From Methanofervidicoccus abyssi (GTDB lineage: Archaea; AGJL01; Methanococci; Methanococcales; Methanococcaceae), in NCBI RefSeq assembly GCF_004310395.1, contig NZ_BFAX01000003.1, positions 115,333-179,332 of the forward strand: a stretch of 64,000 nucleotides of DNA, in the 5' to 3' direction. Position 1 is the first letter of the stretch. Every line of letters starts with the position of its first letter. The translations under genes and the position numbers were made by a program. Of this stretch, positions 28,188 to 37,934 are shown piece by piece. The notes under the pieces were generated by a model that worked only from the letters and a program-made list of their open reading frames with translations, did no database searches and was not told where the DNA came from.

Positions 28188-28760
28188 TTAAATTATAGTT
28201 TTTAAGATGTTGGTAATGGCATCTATTAGATCAGATATTCCCTCATAGGTCACTGCGGATGTGAAGATACACCTGTTATTTAGCCTATCTTCAACGTACC
28301 TTTTCAACTCTTCCCTACTCCTACTATCTAGCAGATCACACTTATTTATTACCACTATAATAGGTTTTTGATAACGGAATTTAAGACTATGATGAATCTT
28401 CTCAAAACTTTTAAGTAACCCTTTTTCCCCATCTATAACATGAATGATAAGGTTTGCATCTTCTATCTCCCTGTAGGTTCTTTCCAACACCTTTCCAACC
28501 ATTACAGGGGATCTCTTCTCACCTGTAAAGAGCCCTCCTAGATCTACAAATATCACATCTACCATCTTTGGATGTCTCTTAGATCTACCACACTTCAACC
28601 GTCCCCAGAACTTCCGCACTGGGTTCTTGGTAGTACCTCCTACCTCAGAAACTCTTGAAATATTTTTTCCAAAGATAGCATTTATTAGAGCAGATTTCCC
28701 TGAATTCTCAGGCCCTATCATTACAACCTTAAATATCTCTTCCCTATATACATCTTCCAT
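28188..28760 (-). CDS. small Era-like GTPase upstream of sepF
   Basis: 190 residues, a single GTPase domain: G1 GPENSGKS (16-23), G2 Thr in GGTTKNP, G3 DLGG (73-76), G4 NKCD (139-142), G5 TSA (167-169). The Lys/Arg-rich stretch 46-66 is a basic insert between G2 and G3. There is no KH or other effector domain, so it is not Era itself. The gene precedes sepF by 18 bases; a link to division or membrane events is inference from position. ATG 28760 has only a weak ribosome binding site. Confidence 0.8.
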   Translation of the reverse strand: MEDVYREEIFKVVMIGPENSGKSALINAIFGKNISRVSEVGGTTKNPVRKFWGRLKCGRSKRHPKMVDVIFVDLGGLFTGEKRSPVMVGKVLERTYREIEDANLIIHVIDGEKGLLKSFEKIHHSLKFRYQKPIIVVINKCDLLDSRSREELKRYVEDRLNNRCIFTSAVTYEGISDLIDAITNILKTII

Positions 28761-28816
28761 AGTTATCTTATTAATTTTTTAATCTCCATTATTATAATAA
28801 TTTTTATTATTTATCT

Positions 28817-30259
28817 TTAACCCTTAATAACACCTATAGGTTTCATCCTACAGACCTTCATGGATATACCTATATTATGGACTATATCTGCCACAATATC
28901 TATATCTTTGTAAGCTTCGGGACACTCTTCTGCAAGAACCCCTTTAGAATCAGCCATAACGTATATACCCATACTCTCTAACTTACTTTTAATTTCCTTT
29001 GAACTGTAGATCTTCACTGCTTTAGCCCTACTAAGTACTCTACCTGCTCCATGTGCAGTGGATCCAAAGGTCTCCTCCATGGCTCTCTCTGTACCGTGCA
29101 TAAGGTAGGATGCACTTCCCATATCTCCCGGAAGTATAATTGGCTGGCCAACACTCTCGTACTTTGAAGGTATGTCTTCACAACCTGGCCCGAAGGATCG
29201 TGTAGCACCCTTTCTATGCACCATTAACCTTTTCAATTTACCATCTACTTTATGCACCTCCCTCTTTGCTATGTTATGAGCTACGTCGTATATAATGTCC
29301 ATCTCTAGATCTTCTGCAGGTATTCTCAGTACATCCTCGAAACTTTCCCTTACCCAGTGAGTTATAAGTTGTCTATTTGTCCAGGCATAATTTGCACCAC
29401 AGTTCATGGCCTTAAAGTACCTTATACCTTCTTCCGAATTTATTGGAGCACAGGCCAACTGTCTATCAGGTAGTTTTATACCATATTTTCTAGCAGCTTT
29501 CTCCATGTATCTAAGATAATCTGCACATATCTGATGGCCCAACCCCCTTGAACCACTGTGAATCATTACCAATACCTGGTCCTTCTCAACACCGTATACC
29601 TTTGCAACTCTATCGTCAAATACCTCATCTACGTACTGAATCTCCAAGAAGTGGTTACCACTGCCTAAGGAACCTAACTGGGGCAGTCCTCTCTTCTTAG
29701 CACTGTCTGATACTAAGGAGGCATCAGCGTTCTTTATACATCCATTCTCTTCTATATACTTAACATCCTTCTTCCATCCATACCCATTTTTAATTGCCCA
29801 GTAAACACCTTCCTCGAGTACATCATCTATCTCTCCCATACTTAACTTTATCTTCCCTTTACTCCCTAAACCTGATGGTATGTTTCTAAAGAGAGTTTTA
29901 ACTAACTCCTTTATAAAGGGCTGAACCTCTTCTCTTGTAAGATTCGTCCTTATAAGCCTAACACCACAGTTTATATCGAAACCTACTCCCCCTGGACTTA
30001 TTACACCATCCTCCTCATCAAATGCTGCGACTCCACCTATACAGAACCCATAACCGTAGTGACAGTCTGGCATAGCCAGGGAGTACTTCTGAATTCCAGG
30101 AAGACAGGCTACATTTGCCACCTGCTCCAAAACTTCCTTCTCCAACTGTTCAACAAGTTTATCGTTTAGATATAACCTTCCAGGAACCAACATACATCCT
30201 TTATAATTCTTCGGAAGTTGCCAGATATATTCATCGATTTTAACTAATATGTCTTCCAA
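28817..30259 (-). CDS. rtcB: RNA-splicing ligase RtcB
   Basis: 480 residues, full length without the intein found in the M. jannaschii orthologue. RtcB joins 2',3'-cyclic phosphate and 5'-hydroxyl ends of tRNA halves after intron removal, using GTP and Mn. Metal and guanylate features are present: DINCGVRL (with the Cys ligand, about 94-101), GSGNHFLE (about 199-206), HSGSRGLGH (about 234-242), and the region around HGAGRVLSR with the guanylated His (about 403-411). The start is TTG 30259 after AAGGTGATACC. 56 bases separate it from the GTPase gene. Confidence 0.96.
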   Translation of the reverse strand: MEDILVKIDEYIWQLPKNYKGCMLVPGRLYLNDKLVEQLEKEVLEQVANVACLPGIQKYSLAMPDCHYGYGFCIGGVAAFDEEDGVISPGGVGFDINCGVRLIRTNLTREEVQPFIKELVKTLFRNIPSGLGSKGKIKLSMGEIDDVLEEGVYWAIKNGYGWKKDVKYIEENGCIKNADASLVSDSAKKRGLPQLGSLGSGNHFLEIQYVDEVFDDRVAKVYGVEKDQVLVMIHSGSRGLGHQICADYLRYMEKAARKYGIKLPDRQLACAPINSEEGIRYFKAMNCGANYAWTNRQLITHWVRESFEDVLRIPAEDLEMDIIYDVAHNIAKREVHKVDGKLKRLMVHRKGATRSFGPGCEDIPSKYESVGQPIILPGDMGSASYLMHGTERAMEETFGSTAHGAGRVLSRAKAVKIYSSKEIKSKLESMGIYVMADSKGVLAEECPEAYKDIDIVADIVHNIGISMKVCRMKPIGVIKG

Positions 30260-30597
30260 GGTATCACCTTAATTTTTTTAATTTTAAATTAATGTAACCA
30301 TAACTGTATAAAAAGATAAAAATAAATAAAAAATCCTAAGATAATTAATAATAATGGGAAATATATGAAGATCTTTTCTGAACACTGGAATAAAGAAACT
30401 GTATTAGAGGTATTCAGAGAACCGTCTTCCTCCAATCTTCAGGGGGGGATATAACTGTTCTTTTATTTTCTAACGACCATTTTTTATTATTAATTATTTT
30501 TTAAAATTATTTTTTCTAAATATTTATGACTTCTAGTGGGAACAGAGGTTAAATATCAGAAAGTTAAATATTTTTAAGGTTTATCAAAAAACTTTCA
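30260..30597. other. intergenic region between rtcB and the SWIM protein
   Basis: 338 bp, AT-rich, no gene. It contains copy c of the dispersed element (30372-30453), including a run of seven G just before GATATA. Confidence 0.5.
30372..30453 (+). repeat. dispersed intergenic element, copy c
   Basis: Block 1 TTTCTGAACACT at 30375-30386 and block 2 at 30424-30453 (GTCTTCCTCCAA, then GGGGGGGATATA). It matches copy a in order, orientation and spacing to within a few bases. Confidence 0.5.
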
Positions 30598-31272
30598 TCA
30601 TCGTATATTGTAGTCGTAGTAATATTCCTCTACAAACCATAGTATGTTGTACTTCTTCGCCAGGACAAATAACTTCTCTACAACTTCCCTGTTCCCTCTC
30701 TCGAATATCTCATGGAGTATCATATCCAACATATCGTATAGTTCTTCGTCCTCAAAATAAGAAGAAGATAGTATATCTTCCAAAAGTTTAAGTAATTCTT
30801 CATCCTTGGAGTTTTTTAAAAACCTATTCCTTAGAAATGATTTAAAGGTATAGATATTTTTCCTCTCGTATGGAATAAGTTTTAAAATAGAACGACCTTC
30901 CTCTAAGAGATTGCTGTCCTTCTTAATAATTACTTTCCATAGGTTGTATTCTACAACTACATTCCTTAAGATCTCCAATATTTCTTCTTTCGATTTCTTT
31001 TTCAAATCTTCAAATATCTTATCTCCATCTACATAATCATTGTTTAAAAAAGCCTCTATAAGAGCATAGGCATGTTTGCAGTTGTATCTATAGGAACAGG
31101 AACAGGTACCTGAATAATCCTTCAAATCTACAACAGTATTGTAGAGTTCTCCACCCAATACTTTACCGTATAGTTTGTTACCAAACTTTACACAGTATTT
31201 TACCAAGTTGTTTCTATAATAGTTTCTACCTCTCTCTCTTATCTTACTTTCATATATCCATTTATACTTCAT
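30598..31272 (-). CDS. SWIM zinc-finger protein
   Basis: 224 residues. A SWIM motif CxCx5CxH is exact at C57, C59, C65 and H67 within CSCSYRYNCKHA. In archaea SWIM proteins can bind DNA or act with Swi2/Snf2 ATPases or recombinase paralogues. The rest (about 85-224) is helical and charged with no recognised domain. ATG 31272 has a poor ribosome binding site. It is divergent from the glutamate synthase genes, and no Snf2 or RadA-type gene is adjacent. Confidence 0.75.
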   Translation of the reverse strand: MKYKWIYESKIRERGRNYYRNNLVKYCVKFGNKLYGKVLGGELYNTVVDLKDYSGTCSCSYRYNCKHAYALIEAFLNNDYVDGDKIFEDLKKKSKEEILEILRNVVVEYNLWKVIIKKDSNLLEEGRSILKLIPYERKNIYTFKSFLRNRFLKNSKDEELLKLLEDILSSSYFEDEELYDMLDMILHEIFERGNREVVEKLFVLAKKYNILWFVEEYYYDYNIR

Positions 31273-31354
31273 AGTATAACCATAATAAAATTTTTATAAT
31301 ATAAATAATTTTTTATTAAATAAAATTAAACTTATGAAATATAATAATACTTTG

Positions 31355-31363
31355 TTATATAAT
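31355..31363 (+). promoter_or_regulatory. TATA box for the glutamate synthase genes
   Basis: TTATATAAT lies 53 bases before ATG 31416. No GGAA-N6-TTCC nitrogen operator of the NrpR type was seen around it. Confidence 0.5.
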
Positions 31364-31415
31364 CTCTTTTTTAATTCTATTATACTTTAATCGGACCTAA
31401 ATTGGAGGGCTAAAT

Positions 31416-32498
31416 ATGTGTGGCATTATTGGATTTATAAGTAGAAAGAAGAGGTTGATAAGAGGAGATAAGATAGCGATAGCATTAGATAGTTTAAAGG
31501 AGAGGGGAAATGGACAAGGTTCAGGATACGTAGGTTATGGAATTTATCCAGAATATAAGGATTACTATGCCTTACATGTTTTCTTAAAGAACATCCCTAC
31601 TTACCATCAGATAATAGATAAGATAAAAAATATACTGAGTAAATATGGGGTTGTAGTCAAGGATGAAGAGATCCCGGTAAAGGAAGGGGTTTTAAAAAAG
31701 GAGTTTATACCTTGGAGGTTCTTCTACGACTTTCACGACTCCTACAAGGATATTGAAAACGATCTAATGGTAAATATAGTTATGGAGATAAACGACAGGG
31801 TTAATGGAGCCTTTGTATTCTCCAGTGGTAAGAACTTAGGTGTCTTCAAGGCTACAGGATGGCCTAAGGAAGTGGCAGAATTCTACAGGTTGGATGAGTA
31901 CGAGGGTTATATGTGGCTGGCTCATGCAAGGTATCCTACAAACACGAGAGGTTGGTGGGGAGGCGCCCATCCTTTCAATATACTCAACTGGTCTGTTGTA
32001 CATAATGGGGAAATAACAAGTTACGGCACAAATAAGAGGTATGTGGAGAGTTTCGGTTATAAGTGTAAGATGTTCACAGATACAGAGGTTGTGGCCTATA
32101 TCTTCGACCTTCTCATTAGGAAACATAAACTACCTGTGGAGTACGCCCTAAGTGCCATAGCACCTAAGTTCTGGGATGAGATAGATAGGATGGATGAGGA
32201 GGAGAGGAGGATACATGAAGCAATAAGGATGACCTACGGTCCGGCAGCTCTAAATGGACCCTTCGCTATAGTGGTTGGTACCCATGAAGGAATGATATTT
32301 ATGAATGGAGATATAGAGAAAAACAATACCATGATAGGACTTACGGATAGAATAAAACTTAGACCTCTTGTAGCCGCTGAGAAGGATGATTTAGTATTTG
32401 TATCCAGTGAGGAAGCTGCCATAAGAAGAATATGTCCTGAATTAGATAAAGTGGAGATGCCTAATGCTGGGTCTCCTGTAATCGTTAGAATAGAGTAA
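31416..32498 (+). CDS. glutamate synthase, glutamine amidotransferase subunit
   Basis: 360 residues. A class II amidotransferase with nucleophile Cys2 in MCGIIGF. Later segments [10 protein letters not shown] (about 169-178) and [10 protein letters not shown] (about 195-204) match the glutaminase active site of GltB domain 1. In methanogens the large GOGAT polypeptide is split, and this is the piece releasing ammonia from glutamine. A GGAGGG site precedes ATG 31416. The FMN synthase gene follows after 28 bases. Confidence 0.9.
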   Translation: MCGIIGFISRKKRLIRGDKIAIALDSLKERGNGQGSGYVGYGIYPEYKDYYALHVFLKNIPTYHQIIDKIKNILSKYGVVVKDEEIPVKEGVLKKEFIPWRFFYDFHDSYKDIENDLMVNIVMEINDRVNGAFVFSSGKNLGVFKATGWPKEVAEFYRLDEYEGYMWLAHARYPTNTRGWWGGAHPFNILNWSVVHNGEITSYGTNKRYVESFGYKCKMFTDTEVVAYIFDLLIRKHKLPVEYALSAIAPKFWDEIDRMDEEERRIHEAIRMTYGPAALNGPFAIVVGTHEGMIFMNGDIEKNNTMIGLTDRIKLRPLVAAEKDDLVFVSSEEAAIRRICPELDKVEMPNAGSPVIVRIE

Positions 32499-32526
32499 AG
32501 AGTAGAATATAGAGGAGGAGTGTAAA

Positions 32527-34059
32527 ATGATACCCTCAGCAGTTCCACCAAAGTACAAGGTAGAAATAGATAGAGATAGGTGTATGCTCTGTGGGAGATG
32601 TGTAGAGGAATGTTCCTGGGGAGTTTATAGAAAGGAAAAGGATAGAATAGTCATATACTCCAATAGATGTGGAGCCTGTCAGAGATGTATAGTTATGTGT
32701 CCAAGAGATGCTATAACGGTAAGGAAAAATACAACATGTTGGAGAGATCACCCACTTTGGACAGCAGAAGTAAGGGAAGACATTATAAATCAATCTAAGA
32801 CTGGCTGCGTATTACTAAGTGGTATGGGAAATGCTAAGGAGTATCCAACCTATTTCGACCGTATAGTCCTAGATGCCTGTCAGGTGACCAACCCATCTAT
32901 AGATCCCCTTCGAGAACCTATGGAATTGAGAACTTATATAGGAAAGAAACCAAAAAAGTTAGAGTTTGAATTTGTAGAGGAGGAAATAGACGGTAAAAAA
33001 ATTAAGAAAGCTAAGTTAAAAACTAAAATAGCACCTAATTTAAAGTTGGAGACACCTATCATGATAGCACATATGTCCTATGGGGCCCTGTCTTTAAATG
33101 CTCATTTAGCAATGGCAAAGGCTGTTAAGGAGTGTGGAACCTACATGGGTTCTGGAGAAGGGGGTCTCCATAAGGCACTCTATCCATATGCAGATCATAT
33201 AATTACTCAGGTGGCAAGCGGTAGGTTCGGGGTAAATGTGGATTACTTAAACAGAGGAGCTGCAATTGAGATAAAGATAGGACAAGGTTCAAAACCTGGA
33301 ATAGGAGGCCATCTACCGGGAGAGAAGGTAACTGCAGAGGTTTCTATGACAAGGATGATCCCTGAAGGTACTGATGCCATATCTCCAGCCCCACACCACG
33401 ATATCTACTCTATAGAAGATTTGGCACAGTTGGTAAGGAGTTTGAAGGAGGCAACAAGATGGAAGAAACCTGTCTTTGTAAAGATTGCAGCAGTACATAA
33501 CGTAGCAGCTATTGCAAATGGTATTGCAACATCAGATGCAGATGCAGTTGTAATAGATGGATTTAAGGGAGGTACAGGAGCAGCTCCAAAGGTATTCAGA
33601 GATCATGTTGGGATACCTATAGAGATGGCAATTGCAGCAGTTGATGAAAGACTTAGGGAAGAAGGTGTTAGAAACGAGGTGAGTATTATAGCCAGTGGAG
33701 GTATTAGGAACTCTGCAGATGTGTTTAAGGCTATAGCCCTTGGAGCGGATGCAGTATATATTGGAACTGCAGCTATGGTGGCCTTAGGTTGTAGAGTATG
33801 TGGTAGATGCTACACTGGACAGTGTGCCTGGGGTATTGCAACACAGAGACCTGAGTTAGTTAACAGGTTAGATATTGAGGAAGGAGCTAGGAGAGTGGCA
33901 AACCTTATAAAGGCCTGGACTCTCGAGATCAAGGAGTTACTTGGAGCGGCTGGAATTAATTCTATAGAGAGTTTAAGAGGAAATAGGGATAGATTAAGAG
34001 GTATTGGGTTAAATGAGGTGGAGTTAAAGGCTTTAGGGATCAAACACGTTGGATTTTAG
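32527..34059 (+). CDS. glutamate synthase, FMN/Fe-S synthase subunit
   Basis: 510 residues. An N-terminal two-[4Fe-4S] ferredoxin module (CMLCGRCVEEC at about 19 and CGACQRCIVMCP at about 49) is fused to the FMN TIM-barrel synthase domain of GltB. Signature segments are GSGEGGLHKALY, GSKPGIGGHLPGEKV, DGFKGGTGAAPK, and CRVCGRCYTGQC for the 3Fe-4S cluster (about 423-434). It should reduce 2-oxoglutarate plus ammonia to glutamate. The fused ferredoxin suits a low-potential or F420-derived electron source. ATG 32527 follows GAGGAGTG. Confidence 0.93.
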   Translation: MIPSAVPPKYKVEIDRDRCMLCGRCVEECSWGVYRKEKDRIVIYSNRCGACQRCIVMCPRDAITVRKNTTCWRDHPLWTAEVREDIINQSKTGCVLLSGMGNAKEYPTYFDRIVLDACQVTNPSIDPLREPMELRTYIGKKPKKLEFEFVEEEIDGKKIKKAKLKTKIAPNLKLETPIMIAHMSYGALSLNAHLAMAKAVKECGTYMGSGEGGLHKALYPYADHIITQVASGRFGVNVDYLNRGAAIEIKIGQGSKPGIGGHLPGEKVTAEVSMTRMIPEGTDAISPAPHHDIYSIEDLAQLVRSLKEATRWKKPVFVKIAAVHNVAAIANGIATSDADAVVIDGFKGGTGAAPKVFRDHVGIPIEMAIAAVDERLREEGVRNEVSIIASGGIRNSADVFKAIALGADAVYIGTAAMVALGCRVCGRCYTGQCAWGIATQRPELVNRLDIEEGARRVANLIKAWTLEIKELLGAAGINSIESLRGNRDRLRGIGLNEVELKALGIKHVGF

Positions 34060-34100
34060 ATAAACAATAATTATAACAATTACTGTTATAATAAAAACAG

Positions 34101-34122
34101 TTACAATTGGAATCAGTTGTAA
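34101..34122 (+). terminator. stem-loop after the synthase subunit gene
   Basis: TTACAA (34101-34106) pairs with TTGTAA (34117-34122) and an A-run follows. It lies in the 230-bp gap that interrupts the four-gene set, with a further imperfect repeat (CAATTACTGTT/AACAGTTACAATTG) just upstream. It may reduce readthrough. Confidence 0.3.
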
Positions 34123-34202
34123 AAAGAGATTCTTCAGGATATTAAACCACTCAATATTAACTAATCTTGCTGTTTAAGGTTTTAATCTCTATCTTTTAAC
34201 AG

Positions 34203-34232
34203 GTGAATAAAAAATAAGTGAATAAAAAATAA
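34203..34232. repeat. tandem 15-bp repeat
   Basis: GTGAATAAAAAATAA is present twice in exact tandem in the leader of the GXGXG gene. Confidence 0.75.
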
Positions 34233-34289
34233 GTCTATAGAATATTTTTTAAAATATCTTTTAATTTTTTAATTTTTTAAGGTGAAATC

Positions 34290-35075
34290 ATGGGGAATGA
34301 GGAGATAGTAGTAATAGACGCCAAGGACATGAATTACAGGGAGTTAAATGAAAAAATCCATGAAGTTCTGAATAAAAACCCCAACATAAAAAAGATAGTC
34401 TTAAAAAATGTTTTAGGACAGAGATACATAGGAAACGGTATCCAAAAGAGGGGTCTAACCATTGAGGTCTACGGAGTACCTGGGGGAGATCTTGGGATGT
34501 TCATGAGTGGTCCTACTATTATAGTCTACGGTAATACAGAACATGCTCCTGGGAACACCATGGATGACGGTAAGATTATAATCCACGGAAGTGGGGGAGA
34601 CGTAACTGGACACTCTATGAGAGGAGGAAAGATATTTGTAAGGGATGATGTGGGTTATAGAAGTGGTATCCATATGAAGGAGTATAAGGATAAGTTTCCA
34701 GTACTGGTTATAGGTGGTAGGGCTAAAGATTTCTTGGGAGAGTATATGGCAGGAGGCATGATATTGGTGCTGAATATAGATAGAGAAGGTAAAGACCTTG
34801 GAAAGATTGAGGGGAGGATGATAGGGACAGGTATCCATGGAGGTAGTATTTATATAAGGGGAGAAGTGGATGGGTTCCAACTTGGTGTAGCGGCAGATAT
34901 TAAGGAATTTACAGAAGAGGATAGAGAGAAAATAAAGAAGTATATAGAGGAGTTCTGTAATTATTTCAACCTAAATGAAGATATAAGGGAGAAATTGATT
35001 AACTCGGAATACACGAAGATAGCACCAGTATCTAAGAGACCTTTTGGAAAGTTATACACTCACGATTTAAGATAA
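34290..35075 (+). CDS. glutamate synthase, GXGXG-domain subunit
   Basis: 261 residues. A right-handed beta-helix with repeated G-x-x-G units (YGNTEHAPGNTMDDGKI, GDVTGHSMRGGKI and GRAKDFLGEYMAGGMI) matches domain 3 of GltB, here a separate protein. In the full enzyme it is structural and supports the ammonia tunnel. The C-terminal about 50 residues are helical. ATG 34290 follows AAGGTGAAATC. Confidence 0.9.
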   Translation: MGNEEIVVIDAKDMNYRELNEKIHEVLNKNPNIKKIVLKNVLGQRYIGNGIQKRGLTIEVYGVPGGDLGMFMSGPTIIVYGNTEHAPGNTMDDGKIIIHGSGGDVTGHSMRGGKIFVRDDVGYRSGIHMKEYKDKFPVLVIGGRAKDFLGEYMAGGMILVLNIDREGKDLGKIEGRMIGTGIHGGSIYIRGEVDGFQLGVAADIKEFTEEDREKIKKYIEEFCNYFNLNEDIREKLINSEYTKIAPVSKRPFGKLYTHDLR

Positions 35076-35093
35076 AAGATAAAGGTGGAAGGA

Positions 35094-36167
35094 ATGAAGT
35101 CCTACTTGAACTTAAAGGAGGAAGTGTGGGATAGAAACATATGTTCAGGATGTGGGGCCTGTGTTTCAGTATGCCCTGTGGATAACATATACTTCAAGGA
35201 GGAGAGTCCTGTAAAGTTTGTATGTGATGAATGTGCCTGTATTATAGAACCTGTGGAGGGTATTGAACATCCAGTATCTGCAGAGTTCTGTAAAACTACA
35301 CTCTACGATGTAAGATGTGGAGCCTGCTACGACGCCTGTCCAAGGACAGAGAAAGCCCGTATCTCAGATACTGAACCTGGTTTAGGTAGGATACTGAAAA
35401 AATATAGGGTCAAGGCAAAGATAGATGTAAAGAACGCCCAAAATGGAGGGGTGGTAACTGCAATACTTACCAACGCCTTTGAGGAGGGACTTATAGATGG
35501 GGCATTAGTTATGAAGGAGGATAAATGGACATTAGAACCAGAACCCTATCTTGCCACCTCAAAGGAAGAAGTTATAGAATCTGCAGGGAGTAAGTACAGC
35601 TGGAACGTCCCTATACTTAAAACCCTTAAGGATGCAGTGATGAATAAAAAACTGAGGAGAATAGCGGTAGTAGGAACTCCCTGTGTAATGGATGCCATAT
35701 ATCAGATAATGTCTTCAAATAACGATCTACTTAGACCTTTCAAAAATGCCATAAGACTGAAGATAGGACTATTCTGTTTTGAGACTTACGACTATGATAA
35801 GATGATAAAGATACTTGAGGAAAGAAATATCAATCCTTGGACAGTGAGGAAGATGGAGATAGTAAGGGGGGAGTTGAGAGTTACACTTATAAATGGGGAT
35901 ACTGTTAGATTCAGCTTGAAAGATATAGAACATGCAGTTAGAGTAGGTTGTAAAGTTTGTAGAGATTTCACAGGAGTTACTGCAGATATCTCTGTAGGAA
36001 ACGTAGGGACACCCCTTGGATACTCCACTGTACTTGTAAGAACACCTTGGGGCGAGGGATTTATAGATAGAGCATATAGAAATGGGTATATTTCTATAGA
36101 GGGAGACGTAAATTTAGATGCTATCAGAAAACTTTTGGAGTTAAAGAAAAAAAGAAAGACTGTGTAG
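35094..36167 (+). CDS. FrhB-family F420-interacting iron-sulfur flavoprotein
   Basis: 357 residues from ATG 35094; GTG 35085 lies inside the AAAGGTGG ribosome binding site. The N-terminus has ferredoxin-type CSGCGACVSVCP (about 17-28) and a further CGACYDACP (about 77-85). The rest is the FrhB/FdhB domain that binds FAD and F420 (AQNGGVVTAILT, SKYSWNVPILKTL, GTPCVMDAI, CRDFTGVTADISVG). FrhB relatives pass electrons between F420 and iron-sulfur partners. It follows the split glutamate synthase genes, the same association as in M. jannaschii, so F420H2 is the likely donor for GOGAT. The biochemical link is inference. Confidence 0.88.
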   Translation: MKSYLNLKEEVWDRNICSGCGACVSVCPVDNIYFKEESPVKFVCDECACIIEPVEGIEHPVSAEFCKTTLYDVRCGACYDACPRTEKARISDTEPGLGRILKKYRVKAKIDVKNAQNGGVVTAILTNAFEEGLIDGALVMKEDKWTLEPEPYLATSKEEVIESAGSKYSWNVPILKTLKDAVMNKKLRRIAVVGTPCVMDAIYQIMSSNNDLLRPFKNAIRLKIGLFCFETYDYDKMIKILEERNINPWTVRKMEIVRGELRVTLINGDTVRFSLKDIEHAVRVGCKVCRDFTGVTADISVGNVGTPLGYSTVLVRTPWGEGFIDRAYRNGYISIEGDVNLDAIRKLLELKKKRKTV

Positions 36168-36435
36168 ATTTTCGATCTAATTTTATATTGGAAACTTTAA
36201 AGATTTCCCTAATATCTCAATATCTCCTATTTCTTTCGAAGATCCTAATTTCTATCAAGTAGTAGTTAAAGTTAAAAAAATAATTATGATAATATATTAA
36301 AAATTAATAATAATAGTGAATAATAAAAAATTATTTCAATAATTTTGAATTATATGAGATTGAGGAAAATCAGCAATGAGTTGATTTTTCATGTTGAGAA
36401 GAAGGATTGTCTCTTAACACTCGAAGAATACTACC

Positions 36436-36663
36436 TTATACCTTTTTAACCAATCCCTTTAGATACACTATAGGTACATGTATTATATATCCCAACATCC
36501 CTAAGAAACATATCCCTAAACCTGTAACCTTTGCAACATTTAAATACTCTTCTGTTGTAGGTTTCCTCAGTACCATCAGCACCCTTTTGCACTGATTTAG
36601 GAAGGATTTCAATCTTTCTATTTTTTCTTCTATCTCTATTTTCCCTTTCATATCATCCCCCAT
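36436..36663 (-). CDS. secE: preprotein translocase subunit SecE (Sec61 gamma)
   Basis: 75 residues, or 71 if translation starts at the second ATG (36651), which has GGGGGATGAT directly upstream. An amphipathic N-terminal helix with KIERLKSFLNQCKRVLMVLRKPT and a single membrane helix (about 48-70) are classic. It completes the SecY channel. It starts right after the ftsZ stop with no gap, so it is translationally linked to ftsZ. The nusG/spt5 gene often found next to secE in archaea is not here. Confidence 0.92.
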   Translation of the reverse strand: MGDDMKGKIEIEEKIERLKSFLNQCKRVLMVLRKPTTEEYLNVAKVTGLGICFLGMLGYIIHVPIVYLKGLVKKV

Positions 36664-37758
36664 TTAGATACTAGGAAGTATATCGATAACTACTGGTTTT
36701 TTACCCTTTGGTGTGCTAAATGGTGCTATTTCAGTGGATTTAGTACCTGTAATTATAAGTAATACTTTGATAGTATTCTCCGCATTTTCATCAATTGTAG
36801 TACCCCAAATTATAGTAGCATTCTCATCTAATCTCTCTGTAACTGTTGAGACTATTTCCTTAGCTTCCTCTACACTCATATCCTTTGGCCCTGTAATATG
36901 TATCAGTGCACCTTTAGCCCCATCTACCTCCACACAGAGGAGAGGACTGTTCAACGCCATATTTATAGCTTCTTTAGCCCTGTTCTCGGAATCACTCTCT
37001 CCTATACCTATCATTGCTATACCGCCGTTACTCATCACAGCCTTTACATCTGCAAAGTCTAGATGAATATCACCAACGTTCTGCACAAGATCTATCATAC
37101 CTTTTACAGAGTTAATGAGGATCTCGTCAGCAACCTTAAATGCCACTCTCAGAGGTACATTTGGAACTATCTCTAGGAGTTTGTCATTTGGGATTATAAC
37201 TATGGTATCTGCTACTTTTTTCAACTTCTCCAGTCCCTGTATAGCGTTGTTCATTCTGATCTTTCCCTCCATGGAGAAAGGTAAGGTAACCACTGCAACA
37301 GTTAAGGCCCCTAACTTCCTCGATATCTCTGCCACTATTGGAGCAGATCCTGTTCCAGTACCTCCACCTAGCCCACAAGTTATAAATACCATGTCAGAGT
37401 CCTGTATAGCCTTTTTAATATCCTCAGCATTTTCCTTGGCAGCCTCTTCCCCCTTCACAGGATCTCCACCAGCACCCAACCCCCTTGTAAGGTTTTTACC
37501 TATGAGAACCTTTACATCTGCCTTTGTCTTTATAAGTTGTTGGGCATCGGTATTTATAGCAACAGTTTTTATCCCTTCTATCTTCTCCTTTGCTAGTCTA
37601 TTTAAGGCGTTATTCCCTGCACCTCCACAACCTACTACAGTTATTTTAATCTTAGACTTCTCGATAAATTCCAAAAGTTCTTTATCAACTTCCGACATTT
37701 CCATATCTTCTTCTATAGGTTCAATCCCTTCCTCAACTATACCCTTTAAAAACTTCAA
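36664..37758 (-). CDS. ftsZ: cell division protein FtsZ
   Basis: 364 residues. Tubulin-type GTPase forming the division ring. Motifs are VGCGGAGNNALNRL (about 37-50), the tubulin signature GGGTGTGSAP (about 132-141) and the T7 catalytic NVDFADVKAVM-equivalent LDFADVKAVMSNGG. The start is TTG 37758 after AGGAGGTAATACT; the MKFLK N-terminus fits the Methanococcales orthologue. A variable acidic N-terminal extension of about 35 residues precedes the core. Cotranscribed with secE. SepF at 27738 is the likely membrane anchor. Confidence 0.97.
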   Translation of the reverse strand: MKFLKGIVEEGIEPIEEDMEMSEVDKELLEFIEKSKIKITVVGCGGAGNNALNRLAKEKIEGIKTVAINTDAQQLIKTKADVKVLIGKNLTRGLGAGGDPVKGEEAAKENAEDIKKAIQDSDMVFITCGLGGGTGTGSAPIVAEISRKLGALTVAVVTLPFSMEGKIRMNNAIQGLEKLKKVADTIVIIPNDKLLEIVPNVPLRVAFKVADEILINSVKGMIDLVQNVGDIHLDFADVKAVMSNGGIAMIGIGESDSENRAKEAINMALNSPLLCVEVDGAKGALIHITGPKDMSVEEAKEIVSTVTERLDENATIIWGTTIDENAENTIKVLLIITGTKSTEIAPFSTPKGKKPVVIDILPSI

Positions 37759-37934
37759 AGTATTACCTCCTGCTACTTTTTTATCTGATTATTTTTAACA
37801 TTTAATTTATTAATCTTTTGATAAGATTACTATATAAATTATTGAGAATAATAATAATTGGCGATCTATAAAGAATTATATTATATGATATTATATCATA
37901 ATTTATATATTTTTATATTTATGAGGTGGGTTAA

